This document shows positions 26,151 to 35,377 of a stretch of DNA of 64,000 nt, one piece after another. Numbering within the stretch: the stretch's first letter is position 1; each line of letters opens with the position of its first letter. Position numbers and translations under genes: made by a program. The notes under the pieces were generated by a model, which had not been told where the DNA came from, made no database searches, and was given only the letters and a program-made list of their open reading frames with translations. Source of the stretch: UBA6912 sp963792895 (GTDB lineage: Bacteria; Actinomycetota; Acidimicrobiia; Spongiisociales; UBA5794); contig CAWBYA010000006.1 of assembly GCA_963792895.1 (NCBI GenBank), positions 62,001 to 126,000 on the forward strand, read 5' to 3'.

Positions 26151-28039
26151 CAGTGGGCTTCCTTCGTTATCGGTTCGAGCGACCAGCCGAAGAAGCCCCA
26201 CAGGGTGACCATGCCGCCGATGGCGATCGCTGCCCAGCCCCACGAGAGGTACACGAGGCCGTACCCGGTGATCACGATGCCGAGGGAGGCGAGCGCCGGG
26301 TAGTAGGAAGGCGACGGCATGTGGATGTCGCTGTGGTCGTGGGCCTCCTCGTCACCCTCGCCGCCGGTCTCCACGAGAGTGCCACCTGTGACAGGTGCCA
26401 TCTCGACCAGCCTGCCTTCCTCGTCCTCGGCATACTTCTTGTGCCAGAAGTCGTCGAGCGACTGCACCACCGGAACTTCGTCGAAGTTGTGGACGGGCGG
26501 CGGCGACGAGATCGTCCACTCGAGCGTGCGGCCATCCCACGGGTCGTTACCCGCAATCGCACCGTGCTTGCGGGAGCGAAGGATGTTGTAGAGGAACACG
26601 AGGAACGACACCCCGATGATGAGCGACCCAACCGTCGCCATCAGGTTCCAGAAGTCCCATCCGAGCCCTTCGCCGTAGCGATAGGTGCGGCGCGGCATGC
26701 CGTTGAGGCCGAGGATGTGCATCGGCGCGAACGTCAGGTTGAAGCCGATGAGCATCAGCCAGAAGTGGAGCTTGCCCCAGCCTTCGTGCAGCATCCGGCC
26801 GGTCCACTTGGGGAACCAGTAGTAGACGCCGGCGACGTACCCGAAGATCGCACCTCCGAACAGCACGTAGTGGAAGTGCGCGACCACGTAGTAGCTGTCG
26901 TGCTGCTGGGTGTCGGCGGGCACGATGGCGTGGGTCACCCCTGACAGACCGCCGATCACGAACATCGCGATGAAGGCGAGCGAGAACAGCATCGGCGTCT
27001 GGAACCGTAAGCGCCCGCCCCACGTGGTCCCGATCCAGTTGAAGATCTTCACTCCGGTCGGCACGGCGATGATCATCGTTGCGATCCCGAAACCCGCCTC
27101 GGCGACCGGGCCCATGCCGGACGTGAACATGTGGTGCGACCACACGCCGAACCCGACGAACCCGATCGCGACGCCGGTGAACACGACGAACTCGTAGCCG
27201 AACAGCGGCTTGCGGCTGAACACCGGCAGGATCTCAGAGATGATGCCCATTGCGGGCAGGATGAGCACGTAGACCTCGGGGTGGCCGAACAGCCAGAAAA
27301 GGTGCTGCCACAGTAACGGGTCACCCCCCGCCGCTCCCTCGTAGAAGAGGGCTCCGAAGTTGCGGTCGAGGAACAGCTGGAACAGCCCGATGGCGACGGG
27401 CGGGAGCGAGAAGATGAGCAGGAATGCCACGACCAGGGCCATCCAGACGAAGACGGGCATCCGCAACATCGTCATTCCGGGCGCTCGCATCGTGAAGATG
27501 GTGGCGATGAAGTTGGCGGATGACGCGATGGAGGCAATACCGAGGAGGTTGAGCCCGATCGCCCAGTAGTCCATCCGGACGACTTCGGTGATCTGGGTGG
27601 CCAGCGGCGAGTAGCCGACCCACGCCCCGTCTGGCGCACCGCCGACGAAGAACGAGGTGTAGATCATGATGCCGCTGAACAAGAACAGCCAGTAGCTGAA
27701 GGCGTTGAGCCTCGGGAAGGCTACGTCCCGAGCGCCGAGCAGGATCGGCAGGAAGTAGTTGGTGAACGCAGCTGCGATGGGCATGACGACCAGGAACACC
27801 ATGGTGAGGCCGTGCATCGTGAACAGCTGGTTGTAGGCGTCGGCGCTCAGCACCTCGCCGTTCGGCTGAGCCAGCTGGATACGAACCAGCAATGCCTCGA
27901 GCCCCCCGATGAAGAAGAAGAGGAACGCGGTGACGGCGTAGAGCAAGCCGATGCGCTTGTGGTCGACGGTCGTGATCCAACTCCACACGCCATGCTCGCC
28001 CGGCATGCGGACTGGGAGCCGCTCAGCGGTCACTGCCAT
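26150..28039 (-). CDS. ctaD: Cytochrome c oxidase subunit I
   Basis: 629 residues with 12 core spans. Heme and copper ligands are visible: the low-spin heme His in TMHGLTMVFLV, the CuB His and cross-linked Tyr in LFWLFGHPEVYVLILPAMG, the HH pair in VWSHHMFTSGMG, and the heme a3/low-spin His pair in VVAHFHYVLFGG. A C-terminal extension past residue 540 ends in two further spans (about 585-620), a fused subunit-III-like tail seen in some actinobacterial enzymes. Proton-channel signature residues (for example FSYWLFLFSG, GWVGYSPLA type) fit an A-type oxidase. Confidence 0.97.
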   Translation of the reverse strand: MAVTAERLPVRMPGEHGVWSWITTVDHKRIGLLYAVTAFLFFFIGGLEALLVRIQLAQPNGEVLSADAYNQLFTMHGLTMVFLVVMPIAAAFTNYFLPILLGARDVAFPRLNAFSYWLFLFSGIMIYTSFFVGGAPDGAWVGYSPLATQITEVVRMDYWAIGLNLLGIASIASSANFIATIFTMRAPGMTMLRMPVFVWMALVVAFLLIFSLPPVAIGLFQLFLDRNFGALFYEGAAGGDPLLWQHLFWLFGHPEVYVLILPAMGIISEILPVFSRKPLFGYEFVVFTGVAIGFVGFGVWSHHMFTSGMGPVAEAGFGIATMIIAVPTGVKIFNWIGTTWGGRLRFQTPMLFSLAFIAMFVIGGLSGVTHAIVPADTQQHDSYYVVAHFHYVLFGGAIFGYVAGVYYWFPKWTGRMLHEGWGKLHFWLMLIGFNLTFAPMHILGLNGMPRRTYRYGEGLGWDFWNLMATVGSLIIGVSFLVFLYNILRSRKHGAIAGNDPWDGRTLEWTISSPPPVHNFDEVPVVQSLDDFWHKKYAEDEEGRLVEMAPVTGGTLVETGGEGDEEAHDHSDIHMPSPSYYPALASLGIVITGYGLVYLSWGWAAIAIGGMVTLWGFFGWSLEPITKEAH

Positions 28040-28066
28040 ATCAGCCTGCCTCCCTCACTCGGACCG

Positions 28067-29260
28067 TCATCGCCATGACTCCAGCAGCATCACCAAGTTG
28101 TCGATCTCCTCGTTCGTCAGGTTGAAGTTCGGCATGCCGAGGATCCGGCCCTCGGGAAGATCGTTGTACTGGGGAAGCATGGGCTTCAGCGCCGAGGGAT
28201 TGGCGAGCCACTCCGCCAAGTGCTCTCGAGTGTTGTCGATGCTGGCGCCGCCGAATGTCGTACGGCTCCCGAAGTGGGTGAGGTTGGGACCATACGAGGA
28301 CTTGAACTCGATGTCGGGGCGTGCGGTGATGAAGTTGTCGGGGCCGACCGTCTCGACGGTGCCGTCCGGCAGAGCGACGGTTGCCTGGTGACAAGCGACA
28401 CACACCCCGGTGAACGTGACGTACGCATCGGCGATTTGCCCGGTTTCCGGGACCACCGCCGGAGCGAACTGCTCTGCGACCCACGCATCGAACGACGCTT
28501 GGTCTTCGACCACCACGCGCTGGCGCATGTTGGCGTGGGAGAGTCCGCAGAACTCCGCACACTGGCCGAGGATCACACCAGGGCCGAAGCCCAGGTCGAC
28601 GGTTGCAGCCTCTTCGTCGGCAGTCAGGGTGAGCTGGCTGACTCTTCCCGGGACGAGGTCACGTTTGCCGTTGAGGGGCGGCACCCAGTAGCTGTGGATG
28701 ACATCGGCAGACGTCATGGTCAGGTTGACTTCGACACCCGCAGGGAGGTGCAGCTCGTTCGCCGTCGTCAGCGGACGGCCGTCTTCGCCGATGATGTCCG
28801 GGTAGACGTACTCCCACCACCATTGGTGACCGGTGACATGGACTTGGAGAACGCCGTCACCCTCCGGCGGGGTACGCACCTCGAAGATGCCGCGCACGGT
28901 TGGTACGGCCAGAACCGCGAGCAGCACGGCCGGGATGATCGTCCACATGATCTCGAGGCGAGTGTTGCCGTGGACCTGCTTGGGGCGACGATCGTCGTTC
29001 TTGCGCTCACGGAAACGCACCAGGCTGATGACGTACGCCACCATGACGAGCACGAACACGGCCGTAGCGAGCACCAAGACGAGCTCCCACAACTCGTCGA
29101 TGCCTTGCGACATGGGCCCGAGGTTGGCATGAGACGATTGTGGTCCCGATCCCGAGCAGGCGGAGAGGGCGACGGCGACGAGGGCGAAGAGAAAGGTGGT
29201 ACGACGGTGGGCGGCGATCCGCCCGGGCCGGTCGCCCGGTCGCTCCGATCTCGATGTCAC
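28067..29260 (-). CDS. ctaC: Cytochrome c oxidase subunit II with C-terminal cytochrome c domain (caa3 type)
   Basis: 397 residues. A lipoprotein signal ends in LSAC, two spans follow, then the CuA cupredoxin domain with GHQWWWEYVYP and the ligand set CAEFCGLSHANM. A C-terminal cytochrome c domain carries one heme motif CVACH and the axial Met region GMPNFNLT, which defines a caa3 enzyme that needs no separate soluble cytochrome c partner. The GTG was chosen because AGAGGAG lies about ten bases upstream and the signal peptide starts at once; the frame is open further upstream. Confidence 0.95.
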   Translation of the reverse strand: MTSRSERPGDRPGRIAAHRRTTFLFALVAVALSACSGSGPQSSHANLGPMSQGIDELWELVLVLATAVFVLVMVAYVISLVRFRERKNDDRRPKQVHGNTRLEIMWTIIPAVLLAVLAVPTVRGIFEVRTPPEGDGVLQVHVTGHQWWWEYVYPDIIGEDGRPLTTANELHLPAGVEVNLTMTSADVIHSYWVPPLNGKRDLVPGRVSQLTLTADEEAATVDLGFGPGVILGQCAEFCGLSHANMRQRVVVEDQASFDAWVAEQFAPAVVPETGQIADAYVTFTGVCVACHQATVALPDGTVETVGPDNFITARPDIEFKSSYGPNLTHFGSRTTFGGASIDNTREHLAEWLANPSALKPMLPQYNDLPEGRILGMPNFNLTNEEIDNLVMLLESWR

Positions 29261-29354
29261 GTGCTCTCGACTCCTCTGTCGCACGAAGGCGTGTGTCGAT
29301 TTCGGCGGCATCGTACCGAGCAACACCGACCATGCGAAATCATCGTTGCGCTCA

Positions 29355-30206
29355 TCATGGCAGGATCGCATCCAGCTCTGCCGGATCCATGACACCCTCG
29401 AATCTGGCGATCACGGAGCCCTCAGCGTCGATGACGAACACCCACGGCTCGGAGGGGAGGTTGTACCAATCCGGACCCACCGCGGGCGCCAGATGCTCCG
29501 CATCAGGGGCGAAGTCTGGCTCGGTGAGACCGGTGTAGACCTCGACGTGGATGAAGTTGACGTCGGGGTGGCGAGGAGCAATGTCCTTCACGTGGTCGAG
29601 GAGCGGACCACACGCCTCGGTCTGGCAGTAGGCAGGCGTTGAGAACACGAGAACGGTGGGCTTCCCAGACTCGAGCGCTTCCGGCAACGAGACCTCGTAG
29701 AAGGAGAGCGCCGGGTTCGGGTCGGTGGTCAACTGCTCGATGGGTAGATCGTCGAGGGTGGGTGTGGAAGCGGCGGGAGCCCGCTCGCCAAGACTCGGCG
29801 CAAGAGGTTCCGCGGCAACTGAGAACAGCATCGGGTCGAGCGGGTCGCCTTGCGCAGGGGTCACCGTGGCGACCCAGATGCCCGGCGAGGAGAAATCGAA
29901 CGTGGCGCGGTACAGCCCGGTCGCGTTCGGGACGATCCACGTCCAGAGTCCCTCCGCGCTCTGCACTGCGGCCGGGTCGTCCTCCGGATAGACCTCGATG
30001 GTGACGGCCTCGTCGGGGCTCCCGAGCCGCGCACCGGTCTCGTCGCCGATCCCGACGAGGAGACGCTCGTTGCCGAGGCCGATGTCCGAAGACGCCCTGA
30101 CGGCGAAGGCCCCGTCGGGGAACGTGCCGGCCGATCCCCCGCCACCGCACGCAGTGGCGGTGATCGAGAGAGCGATGATGACGCCGATCGCGCGGGGATT
30201 GCGCAT
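29355..30206 (-). CDS. Thioredoxin-like lipoprotein preceding the oxidase operon
   Basis: 283 residues. Signal peptide with lipobox TATACG, an N-terminal beta-rich domain (about 30-130), then a thioredoxin-like domain with STPAYCQTEACGPLLDHV, FIHVEVY and LPSEPWVFVIDAEGSV. The CxxxxC pair replaces the classical CxxC, as in Sco-like and other actinobacterial lipoprotein thioredoxins. Position 95 bases upstream of ctaC suggests work on the CuA site or heme c thiols of CtaC. Copper-binding His typical of Sco is not obvious, so thiol reduction is as likely as copper transfer. Confidence 0.8.
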   Translation of the reverse strand: MRNPRAIGVIIALSITATACGGGGSAGTFPDGAFAVRASSDIGLGNERLLVGIGDETGARLGSPDEAVTIEVYPEDDPAAVQSAEGLWTWIVPNATGLYRATFDFSSPGIWVATVTPAQGDPLDPMLFSVAAEPLAPSLGERAPAASTPTLDDLPIEQLTTDPNPALSFYEVSLPEALESGKPTVLVFSTPAYCQTEACGPLLDHVKDIAPRHPDVNFIHVEVYTGLTEPDFAPDAEHLAPAVGPDWYNLPSEPWVFVIDAEGSVIARFEGVMDPAELDAILP

Positions 30207-30321
30207 GAATCGAGAAGGTAGCGCCGACCGTCCGCTACCCGCAGTCCAAAGGCCCGACAGCAGCGAACGATACGACCACTCCGCACTGCCATACTTGGCG
30301 TTTGGCCCTGCGAGGTAACGG

Positions 30322-31650
30322 ATGATCGAACGTGACCAGGTCTATCGCGTCAAGACCGCAAGGAAGGCCGGGACGCTGTCCCGGCTGCTCGATGCGGTAG
30401 CCCGGCACGACGCCCACGTCGGCGAGATCGAGACACTCCAGATCCACCCCGACTTCAACATCCGCGAGATCACCGTGATTGCCCCGTCTGACGAGTCGAT
30501 TGGCGCCATCACGGCAGCCATCGCTGCCGTCGAAGGGGTCGAGATGGTCGCCGAGCCGGTCGACCGCGTCTTCAGCGCCCACCAAGGCGGCAAGTTGCGC
30601 GTGATTCCCGCCGTCGAGGTACGCAACCTCCAGGACATGAGGGTGGTCTACACCCCAGGGGTCGCACGGGTGTCCGCTGCGATCGCCGCAGACCGGAGCC
30701 TCGTCGATGTGTACACGTGGCGCAGCCAAACTGTTGCGGTGGTGACCGACGGCAGCAGGGTGCTCGGGTTGGGCAATGTGGGACCGCACGCTTCGCTGCC
30801 CGTGATGGAAGGCAAGGCGCTCTTCTACGCCATGTTCGCCGGGCTCAATGCCGTCCCCATCGTCCTGGCGACCCAAGACCCCGCCGAAATCATCGCAACC
30901 GTCCGGAACATCGCCCCCGGGTTCGGCTGCATCCACCTCGAAGACATCGCCTCGCCAGGGATCTACGAGATCGAGGAAACCCTCGACGCGGAGCTCGAAA
31001 TCCCGGTGTTCCACGATGACCAGCACGGGACGGCCGTTGTTCTGCTTGCGGCTGCGCTGCGTGCAGCCGAGCTGTGCGGAAGGACGGTGCAGAAACTCAC
31101 GTTTGGGCAGGTCGGCCTTGGAGCTGCCGGCTCAGCAATCGCACTGCTCGCCACCCGGTTCCCTTTTGCGCATGTCGTGGCCTACGACCCGCAGGAGCAG
31201 GCCGTACGGCGCTTCAATGCCCTTGCCGGGGATGCCCCGGTTTCGGCGACCTCCGGAGGCGAGGACGCAATGCGCAGGGTCATGGCGCAGGCAGACATCC
31301 TGGTCATGACGACCGGCAAACCGAACCTGATGAGACCGGAATGGGTGCGGCCGGGCCAGATGATCATGGCGCTGTCCAATCCTGCGCCGGAGATCGAACG
31401 CACGACTGCGCTCGCGGCAGGGGCTGCGCTCGCCACGGACGGCTCGATCGTCAACAACGTGCTGGCCTATCCGGGCTTGGTGCGCGGTGCGCTCGATGCG
31501 AAGGTGGCGCGTATCACGAGTGAGATGAAGAGAACCGCAGCCGAGACGCTCGCCATGCTCGCCTCGGACGGGGAGTTGCTGCCGGATGCGCTCGATCCCG
31601 CCGTCCACCAGACAGTGGCGGCTCGGGTCGCTGCAGCCGCCGGGCGCTGA
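30322..31650 (+). CDS. NAD-dependent malic enzyme with N-terminal ACT domain
   Basis: Oxidative decarboxylation of malate to pyruvate. 442 residues: an ACT-like domain (about 5-80, RVKTARKAGTLSRLLDAVARHDA) that may bind an effector, then the malic enzyme core with VVYTPGVARV, VVTDGSRVLGLGNVGPHASLPVMEGKA split over strands, HDDQHGTAVV carrying the metal-binding acid, and the nucleotide loop GQVGLGAAGSA. MALSNPAPEI closes the active site. GAGG eight bases before the ATG is a fair ribosome site. It is co-directional with the TSUP exporter four bases on. Confidence 0.93.
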   Translation: MIERDQVYRVKTARKAGTLSRLLDAVARHDAHVGEIETLQIHPDFNIREITVIAPSDESIGAITAAIAAVEGVEMVAEPVDRVFSAHQGGKLRVIPAVEVRNLQDMRVVYTPGVARVSAAIAADRSLVDVYTWRSQTVAVVTDGSRVLGLGNVGPHASLPVMEGKALFYAMFAGLNAVPIVLATQDPAEIIATVRNIAPGFGCIHLEDIASPGIYEIEETLDAELEIPVFHDDQHGTAVVLLAAALRAAELCGRTVQKLTFGQVGLGAAGSAIALLATRFPFAHVVAYDPQEQAVRRFNALAGDAPVSATSGGEDAMRRVMAQADILVMTTGKPNLMRPEWVRPGQMIMALSNPAPEIERTTALAAGAALATDGSIVNNVLAYPGLVRGALDAKVARITSEMKRTAAETLAMLASDGELLPDALDPAVHQTVAARVAAAAGR

Positions 31651-31654
31651 GCTC

Positions 31655-32374
31655 ATGCCCGTCGGCACGAGCGAAGTGGCGATCGCGCTCGTCGTGACCT
31701 TCCTCGGTGCCTTGGCGCAAGGTGTCGTCGGAATCGGCTTTGGAGTCCTCTCGGTGCCGGTCTTGTCGCTCGTGAACCCAGTGCTGGCGCCGGTGCCTCA
31801 GCTTCTGATGGCCCTGCCGCTGACCGTGATGATGAGCTGGCGGGAACGCACTCATGCCGACCTGCGTGGCGTCACGTGGGTGCTGGTTGGGCGAGCGCCC
31901 GGGGCCGCGGCCGGACTGCTTCTCCTCGCCCTCGCTACGCAGCGAACGCTCGACGTCGTGATCGCCGCGGTCGTACTTTCTGGCGTCGCTATCCGGGCCA
32001 CTGGGATCACGGTGGTGCGAACACCGGTCCGAGACGTGCTGGTTGGAGCCTTTGCCGGCACGGCGAGCATGGTCGCCTCGATTGGCGGGCCGCCGATGGC
32101 ACTCCTCTACCAGGACGAGTCGGGCCCTACGATCCGGGCGAGCCTGAGCATGGTGTTCACGATCGGCCTGCTGATCACGCTCGCCGGCCGGTTCCTCAGC
32201 GGCCTCATCGCGGCGGCGGACGTGAGGATCGCCATCGCGTTGCTCCCGGCCATGCTTGCCGGCTATGCAATGAGCGTTGTCGTTGCGGACAAGGTCGCAG
32301 CCCCGGCCATGCGGATCGGCATCTTGACGCTGTCCGCCTTTGCGGCATGCGGGCTTCTGCTGCGGGCCATCTGA
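31655..32374 (+). CDS. TSUP family (TauE/SafE) membrane exporter
   Basis: 239 residues with about eight spans and the family's two half-repeats: FLGALAQGVVGIGFGVLSVPVLSLV near the N-terminus and AFAGTASMVASIGGPPMALLYQ in the middle. Substrates in the family are sulfite, sulfonates or small organic anions. The gene starts 4 bases after the malic enzyme stop, so an organic-acid link is possible, but there is no direct evidence. Confidence 0.9.
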   Translation: MPVGTSEVAIALVVTFLGALAQGVVGIGFGVLSVPVLSLVNPVLAPVPQLLMALPLTVMMSWRERTHADLRGVTWVLVGRAPGAAAGLLLLALATQRTLDVVIAAVVLSGVAIRATGITVVRTPVRDVLVGAFAGTASMVASIGGPPMALLYQDESGPTIRASLSMVFTIGLLITLAGRFLSGLIAAADVRIAIALLPAMLAGYAMSVVVADKVAAPAMRIGILTLSAFAACGLLLRAI

Positions 32375-32452
32375 CCAGGCGTGCCGCAAGCGGCACGATG
32401 CAGTTCCCTTCAGAAACCGAAACCAGGCGTGCCGCAAACGGCACGATGCAGT
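32374..32452. repeat. Two near-identical 31-bp hairpin repeats
   Basis: The 31-base unit begins accaggcgtgccgcaa and ends gatgcagt; it occurs at 32374-32404 and 32422-32452 with one mismatch. Each copy holds a perfect 7-bp inverted repeat, CGTGCCG and CGGCACG around a 4-base loop. The pair lies between the convergent ends of the TSUP and XRE genes, so a bidirectional terminator or a REP-like element is plausible. No long T-tract follows on either side. Confidence 0.7.
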
Positions 32453-32461
32453 ATTCCTTGA

Positions 32462-33376
32462 TCACCCGCCAGGCAACGTGGTGTCGGTTGTGGTCGATTC
32501 GATCGTGTCGAGGATCTCGCCAAGCGTGTCGAAGAACGCGGGTACGGCCCACGCCAACACCCGAAAGAAGATGATGAACACCACGAGCATGAGTACGGTT
32601 CGCGCCCAGAAGAGGTAGCGGCGGTCGGGATCGAAGAGCACACGGAGGAACGACGTGATGGGATCGAGCGGTCCTGGCTTCGTCGCCGGCGCAGGCTGCT
32701 CGGGAATCGGGCGGGATGGAGCCTGCACTGCGACGACCTCGTCCACGGCGACGGCAGCACCTTCGACGGCAACGGGCGCCGCCACGATGGGCACCGCTTC
32801 GGTCGGGAGATCGGCGAGCTTCGTGTCTTCATCGGTCGTCACGTCGCCACCTCCGGCCGGGGGTTCGTCTCCCCCGCTGGGCGAAGCCGCTGGGCTTTCG
32901 GCGTCGGCCCCGGCCGCCACGGGCGCTGCTGCCGGCTCCTCGCTGTCTGGCGTCGACTCCTCGCCATCCGATTCATCCGGGTCACCGTCAAAGGCGGGCT
33001 CGGGATCGGGGACGCCGGGCTGATCCTCTTCGTCGGGCCCGGCGTCGATGGCAGTGTCAGCGGCGTCGGAGAACACGGGTCCCATCACCGCCGCGGTGGC
33101 CTCGGCAGTGGCATCGGCGTCCTGCTGCGCCTTCTCCTGATCCTGGCTGTGGTCGTCGTCGAGGCGGTGTGCCGCAACTACGAGATCATCAGGGTCGAGA
33201 TCGAGCTCCGTGGCCAGGCGGCTGACGACCTCGTCACTCGGTGCACGCTGCCCACGCTCCCAGGCGCGGACCTCCGAGGCGGTAGAGCGCACCCGGTTGG
33301 CCAGCTGACCGAGCGAGTAGCCGAGCGCCAGCCGGCGCTCATTGATGAGTTCTCCGAAATCGCGGCCCGCGGCCAT
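32462..33376 (-). CDS. Membrane-anchored XRE-type helix-turn-helix protein with acidic linker
   Basis: 304 residues. N-terminal XRE/Cro HTH (about 8-65: LINERRLALGYSLGQLANRVRSTASEVRAWERG split across the helices), a long Asp/Glu/Pro/Ala-rich linker (about 75-235), then one membrane span (RTVLMLVVFIIFFRVLAWAV, about 265-285) and a short outside tail. The HTH-linker-span order recalls RodZ, but the C-terminal RodZ beta domain is absent. It could be a membrane-tethered regulator or scaffold. Confidence 0.82.
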   Translation of the reverse strand: MAAGRDFGELINERRLALGYSLGQLANRVRSTASEVRAWERGQRAPSDEVVSRLATELDLDPDDLVVAAHRLDDDHSQDQEKAQQDADATAEATAAVMGPVFSDAADTAIDAGPDEEDQPGVPDPEPAFDGDPDESDGEESTPDSEEPAAAPVAAGADAESPAASPSGGDEPPAGGGDVTTDEDTKLADLPTEAVPIVAAPVAVEGAAVAVDEVVAVQAPSRPIPEQPAPATKPGPLDPITSFLRVLFDPDRRYLFWARTVLMLVVFIIFFRVLAWAVPAFFDTLGEILDTIESTTTDTTLPGG

Positions 33377-33495
33377 GACACTCCCAGAAGGCGGTGGCCG
33401 AAGGATATCCCATACTCGCCCGAAGTTGGGACCAAGGTCGCCGGTCCTCTGTGCACGACCGCCAGGTGTCCCGGGAGGGTGTCATCGCGTGCGCT

Positions 33496-33627
33496 TCATT
33501 CGGCGGGGCCTGCGGTCAGTGTCACTGCAACGAAGTCGTCCCCTTCGATCGGTGAGAGCACGGCGATGATGTACTTCTCGCCACCCGAACCCGGACTGTT
33601 CTGCCACGAGACACCGCCACTCTCCAC
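33496..33627 (-). pseudogene. Possible 3' fragment of an unknown gene
   Basis: 43 codons with coding-like composition: GSGGEKYIIAVLSPIEGDDF, then VAVTLTAGPAE and a stop. The natural N-terminus is not present; upstream codons run into the vapBC promoter. It may be the tail of a gene cut by arrival of the toxin-antitoxin segment. Family unknown. Confidence 0.3.
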
Positions 33628-33667
33628 ACGGATCCGATATCTGTTGCTGGGCGGCCGACGGGACAAA

Positions 33668-33702
33668 GCGGTATATCTCAAGGGCCTCATCGGATATACT
33701 GC
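33668..33702 (+). promoter_or_regulatory. Inverted repeat and -10 box of the first vapBC module
   Basis: Arms GCGGTATATC and GATATACTGC pair at 9 of 10 positions with 15 bases between. The right arm contains TATACT, six bases before the vapB ATG, so the transcript would be leaderless and the operator would cover the promoter. This is the usual layout for autorepression by a VapBC complex. Confidence 0.65.
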
Positions 33703-33706
33703 AGGC

Positions 33707-33925
33707 ATGACCAAGCGACTCGTTGAAATCGATGATGAACTCCTCGCCCGCGCCCGCACCGTGGCCGGCACCGACACAATCCGGGCAACGGTCGAAGCTG
33801 CCCTGAAGCGCCTGGTCGATCAGGACACAGCATTGCTGCACGTGGCCCGTCTCCGCAAGCCTGGCGCGCTCGACATCGACGCCCTCAACGAGGCGCGGCG
33901 CCCCCGCACGGGCACCCATGGCTGA
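33707..33925 (+). CDS. VapB-type antitoxin (first module)
   Basis: 72 residues. N-terminal ribbon-helix-helix-like segment MTKRLVEIDDELLARARTVAG, TIRATVEAALKRLV, then a C-terminal toxin-binding tail. It overlaps the toxin start by 8 bases. Its start codon and the 15 bases before it closely match those of the minus-strand module at 35574, so the two loci are homologous. Confidence 0.85.
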   Translation: MTKRLVEIDDELLARARTVAGTDTIRATVEAALKRLVDQDTALLHVARLRKPGALDIDALNEARRPRTGTHG

Positions 33926-34334
33926 CACCCACTACCTCGTAGACACGTCAGTTCTGGGACGGGCCCACCAGGACAAGGTCGGAACACGGCTCGAGGAGCT
34001 GGCACGCAACGGGCAAATGTGGACGTGCCGGCTGATCGATCTCGAAGTCGTCTACGGGTCCCGGGCCCGGGCCGTGGCTGACATCATCGAGGAACGTTTG
34101 GCGTTACCCATCGCCCCGATCGATGCGTCGGTGATGGACCGAGCGGTTCAGGTCGCCGGGGGGCTGGCTCGGACCGGGCAGCATCGCGGAGCGAAGCCGG
34201 TGGATCTGGTGATCGCCGCTGCTGCAGAGGCCACCGGACTCTCGGTCCTTCACTACGACAGCGACTACGACCGCATCGCCGCCGTGACCAACCAGCCAAC
34301 AGAGTGGATCGCCCCGGCCGGGACCCTCGACTGA
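33918..34334 (+). CDS. VapC-type PIN-domain toxin (first module)
   Basis: 138 residues. PIN nuclease acidic residues are in YLVDTSVLGRA (Asp), CRLIDLEVVYGSR (Glu) and KPVDLVIAAAAEATG (Asp), with a fourth in HYDSDYDRIA. PIN toxins cleave RNA, often tRNA or rRNA, when free of antitoxin. All expected acids are present, so it should be active. Confidence 0.88.
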   Translation: MADTHYLVDTSVLGRAHQDKVGTRLEELARNGQMWTCRLIDLEVVYGSRARAVADIIEERLALPIAPIDASVMDRAVQVAGGLARTGQHRGAKPVDLVIAAAAEATGLSVLHYDSDYDRIAAVTNQPTEWIAPAGTLD

Positions 34335-34843
34335 GTCCCCGCAGCGATACTGGTTGCAGCACTCGCACGTGCCACTACGTGCGGCTCGGCGCTGCGGCGG
34401 ACTGAAGGTTGTGGCTGCCCCCCCACCCACCGCTGATCGCCGGCTGATGCTGCGTACGCCTGGCTGTGCGCTCGGTCGAGTTGGCGGCCGAACGAACGAA
34501 GTGTGCGCCCGCGATCCGGCGACGTGGGCCAGACCGAGGCGAGCGGCCGCAGTGCGAGATCGTTCGCCCGTGTATTCGGACGAACGTTCGCCTCGGATGA
34601 CTGCCGGGTCATCAGGACAGGTCGACGTCGATCAGCCGAGCAATCGGCTCGACGCCTCCGAGCCGAGCGTCGCGTCCTCGTCCGAATCGGGTCCGTCGAT
34701 GCGTCGACGTGTCCGCAGCGAAGAAGGATTGGGCTGCCAACTCAGTGCTCGGTCGTCGCGGCGCCGCATCGACCTCAGACCCGCTCTGGAACCGGCAGAT
34801 CGAGCGCAGTTCGAGAATCGCTTGGCCACCGCGAGTGTTCCAG
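34335..34843. other. Intergenic region between the two VapBC modules
   Basis: About 510 bases with no gene I can support on either strand; frames are short and Arg/Ser-rich. A 10-bp palindrome CGAACGTTCG sits at 34581-34590. The region ends at the first copy of the 76-bp repeat. Confidence 0.5.
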
Positions 34844-34919
34844 ACCCGAGCGCATCAGTGCCGCTCGGCGCTGGTTAGCGGGGTGGGCGTTCCTAGTCGG
34901 GATCTGGTGATCGGCGTGG
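34844..34919 (+). repeat. 76-bp cassette-boundary repeat, copy 1
   Basis: Begins ACCCGAGCGCATCAGTGCC and ends ATCTGGTGATCGGCGTGG. It shares both ends and the internal GGTTAGCGG block with the copies at 35628 and 36290. All three are in the same orientation and 75-76 bases long. Confidence 0.65.
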
Positions 34920-34954
34920 CCGGCCGGAGGAGTGACACAGGGCGATCTGGTGCA

Positions 34955-35377
34955 TCAGGGGACGCTTCCGGCTGGCACGATCCACTCAACGGCTTGGCCC
35001 GTCGCGCCGGCGATGAGGTCAAAGTCGTGGTCGTAGTGGAGCACGACCAACTCGGCTGCTTCAGCGGCGGCGGCGATGAGCAGATCGGCGATCTTGGCGC
35101 CACCTTGTTGGCTGCGGTCGGCAAGCGCATCCTGGACCGCGACCGCACGATCCAGCACGCGTTGGTCCATCGCAACCAGCGGCCACGCAGCCCGGAACTG
35201 GCGCATGGCGCGATGCGCCTGGGGGCTGGGTGACGAGTAGCCGGCCTCAAGATCGGTTGGTGTGCACCGGGCGACCAACCCGCTCTCGAGGAGCGGCGCC
35301 AGGCGAGGCGCCACAGCAGGATGCGTGAGGCGGGCGAGAGCTGAAGTGTCGCCGAGGTAGTAGGGCTTCAACGCCAT
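34955..35377 (-). CDS. VapC-type PIN-domain toxin (second module)
   Basis: 140 residues. PIN acids in YLGDTSALARL, TPTDLEAGYSS, KIADLLIAAAAEAAEL and HYDHDFDLIAG. It resembles the first module's toxin along its length (shared endings such as EWI.PAG) but is clearly divergent, so this is not a recent duplication. It overlaps the antitoxin by 10 bases and is transcribed leftwards. Confidence 0.88.
   Translation of the reverse strand: MALKPYYLGDTSALARLTHPAVAPRLAPLLESGLVARCTPTDLEAGYSSPSPQAHRAMRQFRAAWPLVAMDQRVLDRAVAVQDALADRSQQGGAKIADLLIAAAAEAAELVVLHYDHDFDLIAGATGQAVEWIVPAGSVP

Larger units (their letters stand above)
33377..33706. other. Intergenic region left of the first VapBC module
   Basis: About 330 bases that separate the XRE gene from the accessory segment. 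It contains a possible 3' gene fragment on the minus strand and, at its right end, the inverted repeat and -10-like box of vapBC. Nothing else is recognisable. Confidence 0.5.

Noticed and set aside
34581..34590. LexA-like box CGAACGTTCG
   Set aside because: It lacks the 4-base spacer of the GAACNNNNGTTC consensus and no gene starts nearby.
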